Shown here: positions 36,492-45,300 of the stretch, piece after piece
How the letters are laid out: each line of letters starts with the position of its first letter
Numbering within the stretch: the stretch's first letter is position 1
NCBI GenBank assembly: GCA_003166475.1
Contig: PMVV01000355.1
Coordinates: forward strand, 1,966-50,209
From: Bryobacterales bacterium
Lineage (GTDB): Bacteria; Acidobacteriota; Terriglobia; Bryobacterales; Bryobacteraceae
Length of the DNA: 48,244 nt
Direction of reading: 5' to 3'
Notes under the pieces: generated by a model
Databases searched by the model: none
What the model saw: the letters and a program-made list of their open reading frames with translations, nothing else
Told to the model about the DNA's origin: nothing
Made by a program: the position numbers and the translations under genes

Positions 36492-39083
36492 ATGGACAGC
36501 GCGCGCTGGCATCGCATGCAAACGTTGTTTCACGAAGCGGCGGAGCTTCCCGAGCGCCAACGCCAGACCTTCCTGAAGGACGCTTGCCAGGACGACGATG
36601 GGCTGATGGCGGACGTGCTCGCCATGCTGGAGGCGGACTCCCGCGGCGCCTCGCTGCTGGATCGCGACGTGACAAACCTCGCACACCGCATCGTCGGCGA
36701 CGGCACTTCTCCTTCGTTCGCCTCCAAGGATTTCGGTCCGTACCGCGTCGTGAGAGTGCTCGGCGAGGGCGGGATGGGCGTGGTGTATCTGGCCGAGCGC
36801 GACGATCTCGGCAGCCTGGTGGCCATCAAGATCCTGCGCGATGCCTGGCTATCGCCGGCACGCCGCGAGCGATTTCTCAGCGAGCAGCGCACGCTTGCCC
36901 AAATGAATCATCCATCCATCGCGCGGCTTTACGACGCCGACACGCTGGCCGACGGAACCCCGTGGTTCGCCATGGAGTATGTCGATGGGCTGCCGCTCAC
37001 CGAATATTGCCGGCGGCGCCAGTCGTCAATCCGGGAGCGCCTGCAATCGTTTCGTTCCGTATGCGATGCCGTGCAGCACGCGCACCAGCATGCCATCATC
37101 CACCGGGACCTGAAGCCGTCCAACATCCTGGTAAAGCCAGACGGCACGCTCAGGCTGCTCGATTTTGGCATTGCCAAACAACTCGACGGCCTGGACCATC
37201 CGGTGAATCAAACCCTCACCGGCTTGCGATTGATGACGCCGGCGTACGCGGCGCCCGAGCAGGTTCGCGGCGGTCCAGTAGGGGTCTATACGGACGTTTA
37301 CTCGCTGGGGGTAATCCTCTATGAACTGCTGGCCGGCCGGCTTCCATTCGACTTCGCAAACCTGACGCCCTCCGAAGCCGGCGCGACGATCGCCGAGCGC
37401 CAACCGGATAAGCCGTCGGCGGCGGCGAAAGGGGCGGCCAGCAAGACTGCCTGGGCCGACTTGGACGTGCTGTGCCTCACCGCTATGCACAAGGACCCGC
37501 AGCGCAGATACCCGTCGGTTGAGGCGCTGATCCGCGATATCGACCACTACCTGAACGGCGAGCCCCTGGAGGCGCGGCCGGACAGCGCGCGCTACCGGTT
37601 GCGCAAGTTCGTCAGCCGCAACCGGCGCTTTCTTGCCGTGGCGGCGTTGGCGCTGACAGTCGTCGCCAGCCTGGTGGTCTTCTTTACGGTGAGGCTGGCG
37701 GCGGCGCGCAATCGGGCCCTCGCCGAGGCCGCCCGCACACAACGCATCCAGAGTTTCATGCTCAACCTGTTCGGCGACCAGGCGGCCGGCCCCGCCGATA
37801 GCCTGCGCGTGGTGACGCTGCTGGACCGCGGCGTCGAGGAGGCGCGCATACTCGACCGGGAGCCCGCCGTGCAAGCCGAGCTCTACTACACGCTGGGAGG
37901 TCTCTACCAGAAGTTGGGCAAGCTGGAAAGGGCCGACGCGTTGCTCGGTACCGCCCTGGAGCGGCGCCGGGCGATCTATGGCCGCGACCACCCCGAAGTG
38001 GCGGAGAGCCTGGTGGCGCTGGGTTTGCTGCGAATCAGCCAGGCGCGCCTCGAGGAAGCCGAGCGGCTGGTCCGCGAAGGGTTCGAAATGAGCCGCCGGT
38101 CGGCGCCGGCCAACGGCCCGGCCGTGGCGCGGGCCACCTCCGCCTTGGGTAAGGTGCTGGAGCACCGCGGCCGATACCCTCAGGCCGTCACCATGCTCGA
38201 GCAAGCCATTCGATTGCAGTCCGCGCCGGGCGCCGCGGCTCCCGATCTCGCGGACAGCCTGAGTGAGTTGGCGAACGCGCAGTTCTACCTCGGCCACTAC
38301 GCCATTTCCGATGCCTTGAACCGCCGCCTGCTGGCGACGCACCGCCAGATGTACGGAGAACGCCACCCGATGGTGGCCGACGATTTGATCAACCTCAGCG
38401 CCATTCAGTACAACCAGGGGCATTACCCGGAAGCGGAGGGATTCGCCCGCCAGGCGCTCGATATCAACATATCCTGGTATGGCAAGGATCATCCCGAGGT
38501 CGCCTCCAGCCTGACGTCGCTGGGGCAGGCGCTGGGCCGCCAGAACCGCTATGACGAGGCGGAAGACGTACTGCAACAATCGCTCGCCATTCAGGAGCGG
38601 GTCTACGGGGCGACGCACAACCGGGTTGCGCTGGCGCTCAACGAGTTGGGAAACGTGGAGTTGAAGCGCGGAGAACTGGATCGCGCAGAAGCGCGATTCC
38701 GCCGCGCCGTGGATATCTATCGGACGGTGAATGGCGACCGCCATTACTCTGTCGCCATCGCGTTGAGCAATCTGGGGGGCGTGTACCTGGAGAGAAAGCA
38801 GTACGCCCGCGCCGAGGAGCTACTCAGGGAAGTCATCGCGCGCATGACGGAAGCGCTTTCCGCGGATCACTTGAATACGGGCGTCGCGCAGCTCAGGCTG
38901 GGACGAGCGCTCTTGCGCGAGCGTCGATACGACGAGGCGGAAACGCACCTGCTGGCCGGCTACGAGATCATCGGCAAGCAGACCGCTCCTTCGATCAGTT
39001 GGCAGCAGACGGCCCGCCAGGATCTCGTCACCCTGTATGAAGAATTGGGCCGTCCGGAGAAAGCCGCGCGATTTCGCCGGTAG
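36492..39083 (+). CDS. Transmembrane Ser/Thr protein kinase with C-terminal TPR region, second copy
   Basis: YRVVRVLGEGGMGVVYLAERDDLGSLVAIKIL, AIIHRDLKPSNILVKPDGTLRLLDFGIAKQL, TPAYAAPEQVRGG; TM segment; TPRs (HPEVAESLVALGLLRISQARLEEAERL etc.). Confidence 0.94.
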   Translation: MDSARWHRMQTLFHEAAELPERQRQTFLKDACQDDDGLMADVLAMLEADSRGASLLDRDVTNLAHRIVGDGTSPSFASKDFGPYRVVRVLGEGGMGVVYLAERDDLGSLVAIKILRDAWLSPARRERFLSEQRTLAQMNHPSIARLYDADTLADGTPWFAMEYVDGLPLTEYCRRRQSSIRERLQSFRSVCDAVQHAHQHAIIHRDLKPSNILVKPDGTLRLLDFGIAKQLDGLDHPVNQTLTGLRLMTPAYAAPEQVRGGPVGVYTDVYSLGVILYELLAGRLPFDFANLTPSEAGATIAERQPDKPSAAAKGAASKTAWADLDVLCLTAMHKDPQRRYPSVEALIRDIDHYLNGEPLEARPDSARYRLRKFVSRNRRFLAVAALALTVVASLVVFFTVRLAAARNRALAEAARTQRIQSFMLNLFGDQAAGPADSLRVVTLLDRGVEEARILDREPAVQAELYYTLGGLYQKLGKLERADALLGTALERRRAIYGRDHPEVAESLVALGLLRISQARLEEAERLVREGFEMSRRSAPANGPAVARATSALGKVLEHRGRYPQAVTMLEQAIRLQSAPGAAAPDLADSLSELANAQFYLGHYAISDALNRRLLATHRQMYGERHPMVADDLINLSAIQYNQGHYPEAEGFARQALDINISWYGKDHPEVASSLTSLGQALGRQNRYDEAEDVLQQSLAIQERVYGATHNRVALALNELGNVELKRGELDRAEARFRRAVDIYRTVNGDRHYSVAIALSNLGGVYLERKQYARAEELLREVIARMTEALSADHLNTGVAQLRLGRALLRERRYDEAETHLLAGYEIIGKQTAPSISWQQTARQDLVTLYEELGRPEKAARFRR

Positions 39084-39110
39084 CCGTCGGCGTCGCCCCT
39101 TGGTCCCCGG

Positions 39111-40712
39111 CTACTGTGCAGGCATGTGGACCACTGCATCCTGGTTTGCGCCCGCGCCCACGCGATACGGAACTTTGGCCGCGCCCAGGTCGTTGCCGAA
39201 CAATCGAATGCCGCGGCTGGCGGCCCCCGCGATGTCCAGAAACAATTCCGTGCCCGCGGCGGCATTCGAGTTTCGCACCGTCGCGCCATCCACATTGGTG
39301 AATGCGACGGCGGGCGCGCCATTCGCCGCCGCCCGCCCGCGGAAGTCGTCCAACTCCACATCCTGTGCGTCTTCCAGGCGCAGCGCGGTCCGCCACTTCG
39401 CCGATGCCGGTTTATCCCAGATCACTTCCACGTCCCTGAGCTTCAAATTGCGTGCCCAGCGGATCTGCATGGCGTCCACGGTCTTCTGCAATGGCGAGTC
39501 CGGATCGTTCGAAACGAACAACTTGATATTTTCGAGGCTGACGCCGTCGAGCCAGCTATCCGGATGTCCGTGGATCATCGACGTTCCCTGCCCGCGCGCC
39601 ACCACATTTCGGATCATGACATTGCGAATCGACCCGGCCGGCGGCTCATTGGCGCGCGGTTTGCCATCCAACTCGCTGCGCCGCTTGATGTCGAAGTGGA
39701 TGGGGTCGCCATCGCCCCACCAGAACCAATCGTGGCGGCGGCACTCGATGGTCAGGTTCGAAAGCACCACGTCGCTGACATAGCCTTTGTCGAACACCAT
39801 GAACGCGATGCCGCGGTTCGATCCCGTAATCACGGTGTTATCCACGGTCACGTGCCGGATGCAATTCATGTTCCCGTCGCAGAACTTCAGCGCGCTCGAC
39901 GCCGAGGAGAGCCGGCAGTTGGTGACCGTGATGTTTTCGCAGGGCAGCGCCGGACCATAGATATCGGACGACCAGAGCACGATGGCGTCATCGCCGGTCT
40001 CGATGGTGCTGTTGGAGATGTGCACGTCTTTGCATCCGTCGGGATCGATGCCGTCGGCCCACACTGCCTCTTTGAGGCTCGAATGGACATAGACGCCGTC
40101 GATGATCAGGCGCTCGCAGGCGTAGGGATTGATCGTCCAGCTTCGCGAACGCACGAACGATAACCCGGCGATGCGCACGTCTTTGCATCGCAGCAGCAGG
40201 ACCAGGTGCGGGTACATCTGCTCCGTCGGGTAGCCCGCTGGAAACGAGCGCATCAGCGGTTTGCCGAGTGCCTTGGCCAGCAGCATGTTCTCGCGGATTA
40301 GGGCGTCGTCGAAGTCGCCGTTGGGCAGCCACATGTAAGACGCCTGGCCGTCGACGGTGCCGCGCCCCTCGATGGTGATGTTGTCCACGCCTTCGCCGTA
40401 GAGCAGCGCGGCTTTGTCGAAAGCTTTGCTGTCGAGCGAGGCGAACAATGTCGCGCCGGAATCGATCAGCATCCGCACGTGGCTGCGCAGGTGCAGCGTG
40501 CCGGACGTGTATTCGCCGGGCGGCAGATACACGGTGCCGCCGCCGGCGGCGCCGGCCGTGTCAATGGCCTTCTGAATGGCGGGGCGCGCATCGTCGGATT
40601 TGCGTCCGGTGGCGCCGTAGTCTTTGATGTTGAAGATGGCTTCGGCGGCCGCGGCGGGCGAAACCGCGGCTAGCAGAAGAGCCGGGAGGAGGCATGCCAA
40701 ATGGGTTCGCAT
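39111..40712 (-). CDS. Glycoside hydrolase family 28-like / pectate-lyase-fold secreted protein
   Basis: Signal peptide from ATG at 40712; IFNIKDYGATGRKSDDARPAIQKAIDTAGAAGGGTVYLPPGEYTSGTLHL; GH28-like WADGIDPDGCKDVHISNSTIETGDDAIVLW. Confidence 0.85.
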   Translation of the reverse strand: MRTHLACLLPALLLAAVSPAAAAEAIFNIKDYGATGRKSDDARPAIQKAIDTAGAAGGGTVYLPPGEYTSGTLHLRSHVRMLIDSGATLFASLDSKAFDKAALLYGEGVDNITIEGRGTVDGQASYMWLPNGDFDDALIRENMLLAKALGKPLMRSFPAGYPTEQMYPHLVLLLRCKDVRIAGLSFVRSRSWTINPYACERLIIDGVYVHSSLKEAVWADGIDPDGCKDVHISNSTIETGDDAIVLWSSDIYGPALPCENITVTNCRLSSASSALKFCDGNMNCIRHVTVDNTVITGSNRGIAFMVFDKGYVSDVVLSNLTIECRRHDWFWWGDGDPIHFDIKRRSELDGKPRANEPPAGSIRNVMIRNVVARGQGTSMIHGHPDSWLDGVSLENIKLFVSNDPDSPLQKTVDAMQIRWARNLKLRDVEVIWDKPASAKWRTALRLEDAQDVELDDFRGRAAANGAPAVAFTNVDGATVRNSNAAAGTELFLDIAGAASRGIRLFGNDLGAAKVPYRVGAGANQDAVVHMPAQ

Positions 40713-40714
40713 GT

Positions 40715-41011
40715 TCAAGCCCCCAGATCGGGTTCGGGGGGCGCACTCTCGACCGGCGCGGTCTCCTCGATGGGCGCGGGTTCCGGCACTGGCGCAGGCT
40801 CTGGCACGGGTGCAGGCTCTGGCACTGGCGCGGCGTCGTGTTCGTGTACGGCCGGGGCCGCGTGCATGGGCTGGTCCAGCGGAACCTCGCACTCGCAGCA
40901 ATCGCTGCACCGCCCGCATTTCGCACATAGGTGGTTGGCGCAGGTGTCCTTGGTGCACCATACGCAGATGCGCGTGGATTCCTCTCCACAAATCGTGCAG
41001 TTGAACGGCAT
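40715..41011 (-). CDS. Small Cys-rich putative zinc-binding protein with PVPEPA-repeat tail
   Basis: MPFNCTICGEESTRICVWCTKDTCANHLCAKCGRCSDCCECEVPLDQP then PVPEPAPVPEPAPVPEPAPIEE; stop is 2 nt before the GH28-like ATG. Confidence 0.75.
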   Translation of the reverse strand: MPFNCTICGEESTRICVWCTKDTCANHLCAKCGRCSDCCECEVPLDQPMHAAPAVHEHDAAPVPEPAPVPEPAPVPEPAPIEETAPVESAPPEPDLGA

Positions 41012-41012
41012 G

Positions 41013-41588
41013 CTACTTTTTCTCCGTCTTGGGAGCGGCGTTGGGCTGCCTGGCCAGGATGCCGCGGCAGCGTTGCGCTTCGTGATCCATGACGGCGCAT
41101 TCCTGTTCGTGCGTGGCCGCCAGGTCCAGGATATAGCGTTGGAAGCGCTCTCGATTCGCGCCGTTCTCGGCCATCTGGCTGTTCAGCAGGTCCGCCACCG
41201 CCGGATTCCAGTACTTGCGAATCCCCTCCTCGATGGAAAGCAGGGTCTTCTCGAGCGACAGCATGCGGAAGAACGTGGCCAGATCGGCCGAAAGTTTGTC
41301 GGGGGAATTGGCCAGCGCGAGGGTCTCGGTCGCCAGGGCCTTGGCCTGCACCCGGCTCGCATTGAGCTGGGTGATGTAGGTATCTGGCGCGCCGTTCTTG
41401 GCCATCTCCTTGGCGTCGATCTGTTCGAGCACCGGAACCATGCGCTCGGCGTGCGCGGCGATTTCCTTCAGCACGGGCCGGATGTCCCACTCCGGCTCGA
41501 TCCCTTTTTCCTGGGCGCGAATGCACGGCGACAACGCCACCGCCAACAGCAGCGCGCGAAAGCAGCAAGCTCGCATATCTCTTTTCAA
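41013..41588 (-). CDS. Secreted hypothetical protein (191 aa)
   Basis: Signal peptide, helical sequence (LLNSQMAENGANRERFQRYILDLAATHEQECAVMDHEAQRCRG); directly precedes the Cys-rich ORF. Confidence 0.7.
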   Translation of the reverse strand: MKRDMRACCFRALLLAVALSPCIRAQEKGIEPEWDIRPVLKEIAAHAERMVPVLEQIDAKEMAKNGAPDTYITQLNASRVQAKALATETLALANSPDKLSADLATFFRMLSLEKTLLSIEEGIRKYWNPAVADLLNSQMAENGANRERFQRYILDLAATHEQECAVMDHEAQRCRGILARQPNAAPKTEKK

Positions 41589-41589
41589 T

Positions 41590-41907
41590 CTAGCATCGTG
41601 CGGCGCGACCCGGCCGCGCCGCGATTGGCCGATACCGCCGAACCTTGATCTTCGGTGCGCGCTGGCGCGTCTGGAAGATGTCGAAGGCCGACTGCATGCC
41701 CATCAGGGTGTCCATCTTCGGACCAAAGGCCTTTTCGATGCGCAGGGCCATGTCTCCGGTCAGGTCAGCCTTCGCGTTCAATAGGCTGGAAAGAGCCTGA
41801 CGCGATACGCCCAGCACTTTGGCGGCGGCGGTTACAGTCAGGTGGTGTGCCTCGACGATCTCGGTGCGTATGACTTCGCCGGGGTGCGGCGGGTTAAACA
41901 TCGGCAT
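41590..41907 (-). CDS. higA: HigA-family antitoxin (XRE-type HTH)
   Basis: PMFNPPHPGEVIRTEIVEAHHLTVTAAAKVLGVSRQALSSLLNAKADLTGDMALRIEKAFG; RBS GGAGGAG 5' of ATG; follows the higB remnant. Confidence 0.92.
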   Translation of the reverse strand: MPMFNPPHPGEVIRTEIVEAHHLTVTAAAKVLGVSRQALSSLLNAKADLTGDMALRIEKAFGPKMDTLMGMQSAFDIFQTRQRAPKIKVRRYRPIAARPGRAARC

Positions 41908-41921
41908 GTATTTCTCCTCCG

Positions 41922-42144
41922 TCAGTGGTAGTCCTCAAGACTGACGTCGAGAATTTCGTTTGCTTCGACACGGAAGGTCAGCCGCCAGTTTCGCTTTCAA
42001 TTCATCGAGGTCCTTCACCCGGTCCAGAACGGCGAACATGGCACGCAGTTTCGAGACGGCATCAGCCGGGAGGCCCCTTGTCAGACCTTCCTCATAAAAC
42101 CGCTGAAGCGCTTTGGGGCTGAAGCGCCGAACCTTCAAATTCAT
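41922..42144 (-). pseudogene. higB: Inactivated HigB (RelE-superfamily) toxin with internal deletion and frameshift
   Basis: Frame 1: MNLKVRRFSPKALQRFYEEGLTRGLPADAVSKLRAMFAVLDRVKDLDELK; shifted frame: NWRLTFRVEANEILDVSLEDYH* (41990-41922). The central segment of a normal HigB (KLHPLKGDR..G.WSV.V.) is missing. Confidence 0.88.
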
Positions 42145-42193
42145 ATCGTAAGCTGTCGCTTGACACTTGTCAACGGATCCGCGTTTCAGAGGA

Positions 42194-42235
42194 GGCGGCC
42201 TGAGAGGCCGCCGCAGGCCAAGGGCCTGCCCCACA
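42194..42235. repeat. Two-hairpin palindromic repeat, copy C
   Basis: GGCGGCCTGAGAGGCCGCCGCAGGCCAAGGGCCTGCCCCACA; second stem GCAGGCC/GGCCTGC versus GCAGGCT/AGCCTGC in copies A, B and D (compensatory pair change). Confidence 0.9.
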
Positions 42236-42255
42236 ATGTGTTATTCATTTGATTC

Positions 42256-44499
42256 GTGCACCGACTTGCGATTCCTCTCTTAATCGCCGCCGTAGTGACG
42301 CCCGCCGCCGCATTGGATCTGACCAAAGCGGCGGTCGTATCTCCGCCGGAACTGTCCCCACGCGAAGCCAAGGCCGTCACGCTGCTGATCGAAGAAGTCG
42401 AGAAGCGCTCCGGGATCCGGTGGGAGCCCGCATCTGCCGGCGCCCCGGTCGCCATCGAAATCACGCGCACCGCCGGCGCGGCCGAAGGCTACAGCATTCA
42501 CACCACCGCGCACACCGTAACGATCGCCGGCAACGACGCGCGCGGCGTCTTGTTCGGTATCGGCCGACTCCTGCGCGAACTGCGCATTGCCCGCGGTTCC
42601 ATCCGACTTCCCGATGGCTTCGCGGAAACGAGCGCGCCGCGCTACCCGTTGCGCGGCCACCAACTGGGCTACCGTCCGAAATCGAATACGTATGACGCTT
42701 GGTCCGTCCCCGTCTTCGAGCAGTACATCCGCGACCTTGCGGTCTTTGGCAGCAATGCCGTCGAGCTGATCCCGCCGCGCTCCGACGATGCCGCCGACAG
42801 CCCGCACTTCCCGCTGCCGCCCATGCGCATGATGATCGAGCTTTCGCGCCTGCTCGACGCCTACGGCCTGGATGTCTGGATCTGGTATCCCGCGATGGAC
42901 GCCGATTACGGCGATCCGGCTACGGTGGAATCCGCGCTGCGCGAATGGGGCGAAGTGTTCCGTCAACTGCCGCGCATCGATGCCGTGTTCGTGCCCGGCG
43001 GCGATCCCGGCCACACCGCGCCGCGGCACCTGATGGCGCTGCTGGCGAAAGAGACCGAGGTTCTGCATCGCTATCATCCGCGCGCGCAGATGTGGGTGTC
43101 GCCGCAGAGCTTCAATCAGGCCTGGCTCGATGAGTTCCTCGCCATTGTGCGCAACCAGCAGCCGGCGTGGCTCACCGGCGTGGTCTTCGGACCGCAGACC
43201 CGCATGTCGCTCGCCGAGTTGCGCGCGGCCGTGCCCCCGCGCTATCCCATCCGCAACTATCCGGACATCACGCATAACATTCAATGCCAATTTCCGGTCG
43301 CGGATTGGGACCCCGCCTGGGCGCTTACCGAAGGCCGCGAAAGCATCAATCCGCGGCCGGTCGAAGAGGCGGGCATCTTTCGGCTCTTCCAGCCGCACAC
43401 CATCGGGTTCATCAGCTATTCGGAAGGTTCCAACGACGACGTGAACAAGTTCGTGTGGAGCGCGCTGGGCTGGAATCCGGACCGGGACGTAACCGAAATC
43501 CTGCGCCAGTACAGCCGCTACTTTATCGGCGACGCGTTCAGCGAAAGCTTCGCCGAGGGCCTGCTGGCACTGGAACGCAACTGGCACGGTCCGCTGGCGG
43601 CCAACTCCGGCGTGGACGCCACGTTCGCCGAATTCCAGGCGATGGAGCGCGCCGCGCCGCCCCCGGTGCTGCGCAACTGGCGCTTTCAACAAGCGCTTTA
43701 TCGCGCCTATTATGACGCCTACACGCGCAAGCGGCTGCTGTATGAAACAATGCTCGAAGACGAAGCCATGCGGAAACTGCGCGAGACGCGGGACACCGGC
43801 GCGGCTGCCGCCATCCTGGACCGCGCTGTCCAGCAGCCCGTTGCGCCCGAATGGCGCGCGCGGGTTTTCGAATTGGCCGAGGCGTTGTTCCAAAGCATCG
43901 GCATGCAACTGAGCGTGCCGCGTTACAAGGCCATCGGCGTGGATCGCGGCGCCAGCCTCGACACTCTCGACGTGCCGTTGAACAACCGCTTGTGGCTGGA
44001 GCGCCGCTTCGCCGACGCACGCAACGATCCCGCGGAAATCGACCGCATCCTGAACTGGACCGATCCCGGCCCCGGCGGTTTCTACGACGACCTCGGCGAC
44101 CCCGCGCGCCAGCCGCACCTGGTGCGTGGCAGCGTCAGCCTGGAATATCGGCCGCAGTGGCCCAGGTCGTGGTGGACGTATGCGGAATCGTTCTACGATG
44201 AACCTTTGCAGATGCGCTACACAGGTCTCGATCGAGCGGCGGAGTATCGCGTCCGCGTGGTGTACGCGGGCGATAGCTCGGGGCGCAAAATCCGGCTCGT
44301 GGCAGGTGGGACAGGCCTTCAGCCCGTCGAGATTCATCCGCTGCTGCTCAAGCCCCAACCGGTCCGTCCCATCGAATTCGATATCCCGCGCGCGGCCACG
44401 GCGCAGGGCGAATTGGAACTCTCCTGGTATCGCGAAGCGGGCCTGGGCGGCAACGGCCGCGGCTGCCAAGTGGCCGAAGTCTGGTTGATCAAACAATGA
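42256..44499 (+). CDS. Secreted glycoside-hydrolase-like protein (GH67N / alpha-glucuronidase-like N-terminus, TIM-barrel-like core)
   Basis: GTG start; signal peptide; EAKAVTLLIEEVEKRSGIRWEP...YSIHTTAHTVTIAGNDARGVLFGIGRLLRELR; core YPLRGHQLGYRPKSNTYDAWSVPVFEQYIRDLAVFGSNAVELIPPR. Confidence 0.72.
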   Translation: MHRLAIPLLIAAVVTPAAALDLTKAAVVSPPELSPREAKAVTLLIEEVEKRSGIRWEPASAGAPVAIEITRTAGAAEGYSIHTTAHTVTIAGNDARGVLFGIGRLLRELRIARGSIRLPDGFAETSAPRYPLRGHQLGYRPKSNTYDAWSVPVFEQYIRDLAVFGSNAVELIPPRSDDAADSPHFPLPPMRMMIELSRLLDAYGLDVWIWYPAMDADYGDPATVESALREWGEVFRQLPRIDAVFVPGGDPGHTAPRHLMALLAKETEVLHRYHPRAQMWVSPQSFNQAWLDEFLAIVRNQQPAWLTGVVFGPQTRMSLAELRAAVPPRYPIRNYPDITHNIQCQFPVADWDPAWALTEGRESINPRPVEEAGIFRLFQPHTIGFISYSEGSNDDVNKFVWSALGWNPDRDVTEILRQYSRYFIGDAFSESFAEGLLALERNWHGPLAANSGVDATFAEFQAMERAAPPPVLRNWRFQQALYRAYYDAYTRKRLLYETMLEDEAMRKLRETRDTGAAAAILDRAVQQPVAPEWRARVFELAEALFQSIGMQLSVPRYKAIGVDRGASLDTLDVPLNNRLWLERRFADARNDPAEIDRILNWTDPGPGGFYDDLGDPARQPHLVRGSVSLEYRPQWPRSWWTYAESFYDEPLQMRYTGLDRAAEYRVRVVYAGDSSGRKIRLVAGGTGLQPVEIHPLLLKPQPVRPIEFDIPRAATAQGELELSWYREAGLGGNGRGCQVAEVWLIKQ

Positions 44500-45299
44500 A
44501 CACACCTTGGGAAAACCCCGTCAAGAAACGCTTGCGCGAAGGGCTGCCAGTAGTGGCCGCCACTATCACGGTCGCCAACCCGGACGTGGCCGCGCACGCC
44601 GCCACGCTCGGCTTCGATTTTCTGTGGGTCGAGATGGAGCACTCGCCCATCACGCTCGAAACGCTGCGCAATATCGTGCTGGCTACGCGCGGCCTGCCCG
44701 CGCTTACCTTCGCGCGCGTGCCGGTGAACGAGATCTGGACCGCCAAGCGCGTGTTGGATGCCGGTGTCAGCGGCGTGATGTTCCCGTTCACCAGCACTCC
44801 CGAACTGGCGGCGCAGGCCGCGGCCGCCTGCCGCTATCCGCCAGCGGGGCGGCGCGGTTCGGGCCCCGTGTTGGCGCGCACCACCTGGCCCGCGGGCGAG
44901 GCTGGCTATCACGATTCCGCCGACGCGAACGTGATGGTGATCATCATTATCGAAGAGGCGCGCGCCGTGGAGCGCATCGACGAAATCGCCGCCACTCCCG
45001 GCGTGGACGTACTCTTCATCGGCACCAACGATCTTTCGTTTTCGCTCGGCCTGCGCGGCAACCAGGACGATCCCAAGGAGGAGGCGGCCATCGCGCGCAT
45101 CGTGGAAGCCGGGAAGCGCCACGGCAAGTTTCTGGGACGTCCCGCGGCCACACCGGAGATCGCCAAACGGTATATGGAGCAGGGCTTTCTTCTGTTCCAG
45201 GGACCGACCGACCTGGGATTGATGGGTGCCGCGGCGCGCCGGTATCTGGAGCCGTTCGGCAGAGTGGGAGGCACGCCGCAACCGCGCGCTTTGTACTGA
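44496..45299 (+). CDS. HpcH/HpaI-family aldolase
   Basis: NPDVAAHAATLGFDFLWVEMEHSPITLETLRNIVLATRGLPALTFARVPVNEIWTAKRVLDAGVSGVMFPFTSTPELAAQAAAACRYPPAGRRGSGP; start overlaps the upstream stop (ATGA). Confidence 0.92.
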   Translation: MNTPWENPVKKRLREGLPVVAATITVANPDVAAHAATLGFDFLWVEMEHSPITLETLRNIVLATRGLPALTFARVPVNEIWTAKRVLDAGVSGVMFPFTSTPELAAQAAAACRYPPAGRRGSGPVLARTTWPAGEAGYHDSADANVMVIIIIEEARAVERIDEIAATPGVDVLFIGTNDLSFSLGLRGNQDDPKEEAAIARIVEAGKRHGKFLGRPAATPEIAKRYMEQGFLLFQGPTDLGLMGAAARRYLEPFGRVGGTPQPRALY

Positions 45300-45300
45300 G

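Noticed and set aside
37026-38744. 572-aa minus-strand ORF
   Set aside because: Antisense to the second STPK-TPR gene, which has clear kinase motifs.
41935-42234. Programmed frameshift in higB instead of a pseudogene
   Set aside because: A frameshift alone would not restore the missing central block (about 20 residues), so a deletion is the simpler reading.
42280-44505. 741-aa minus-strand ORF
   Set aside because: Fully antisense to the GH67N-like CDS; composition (H/R/A-rich) and lack of motifs point to a shadow ORF.
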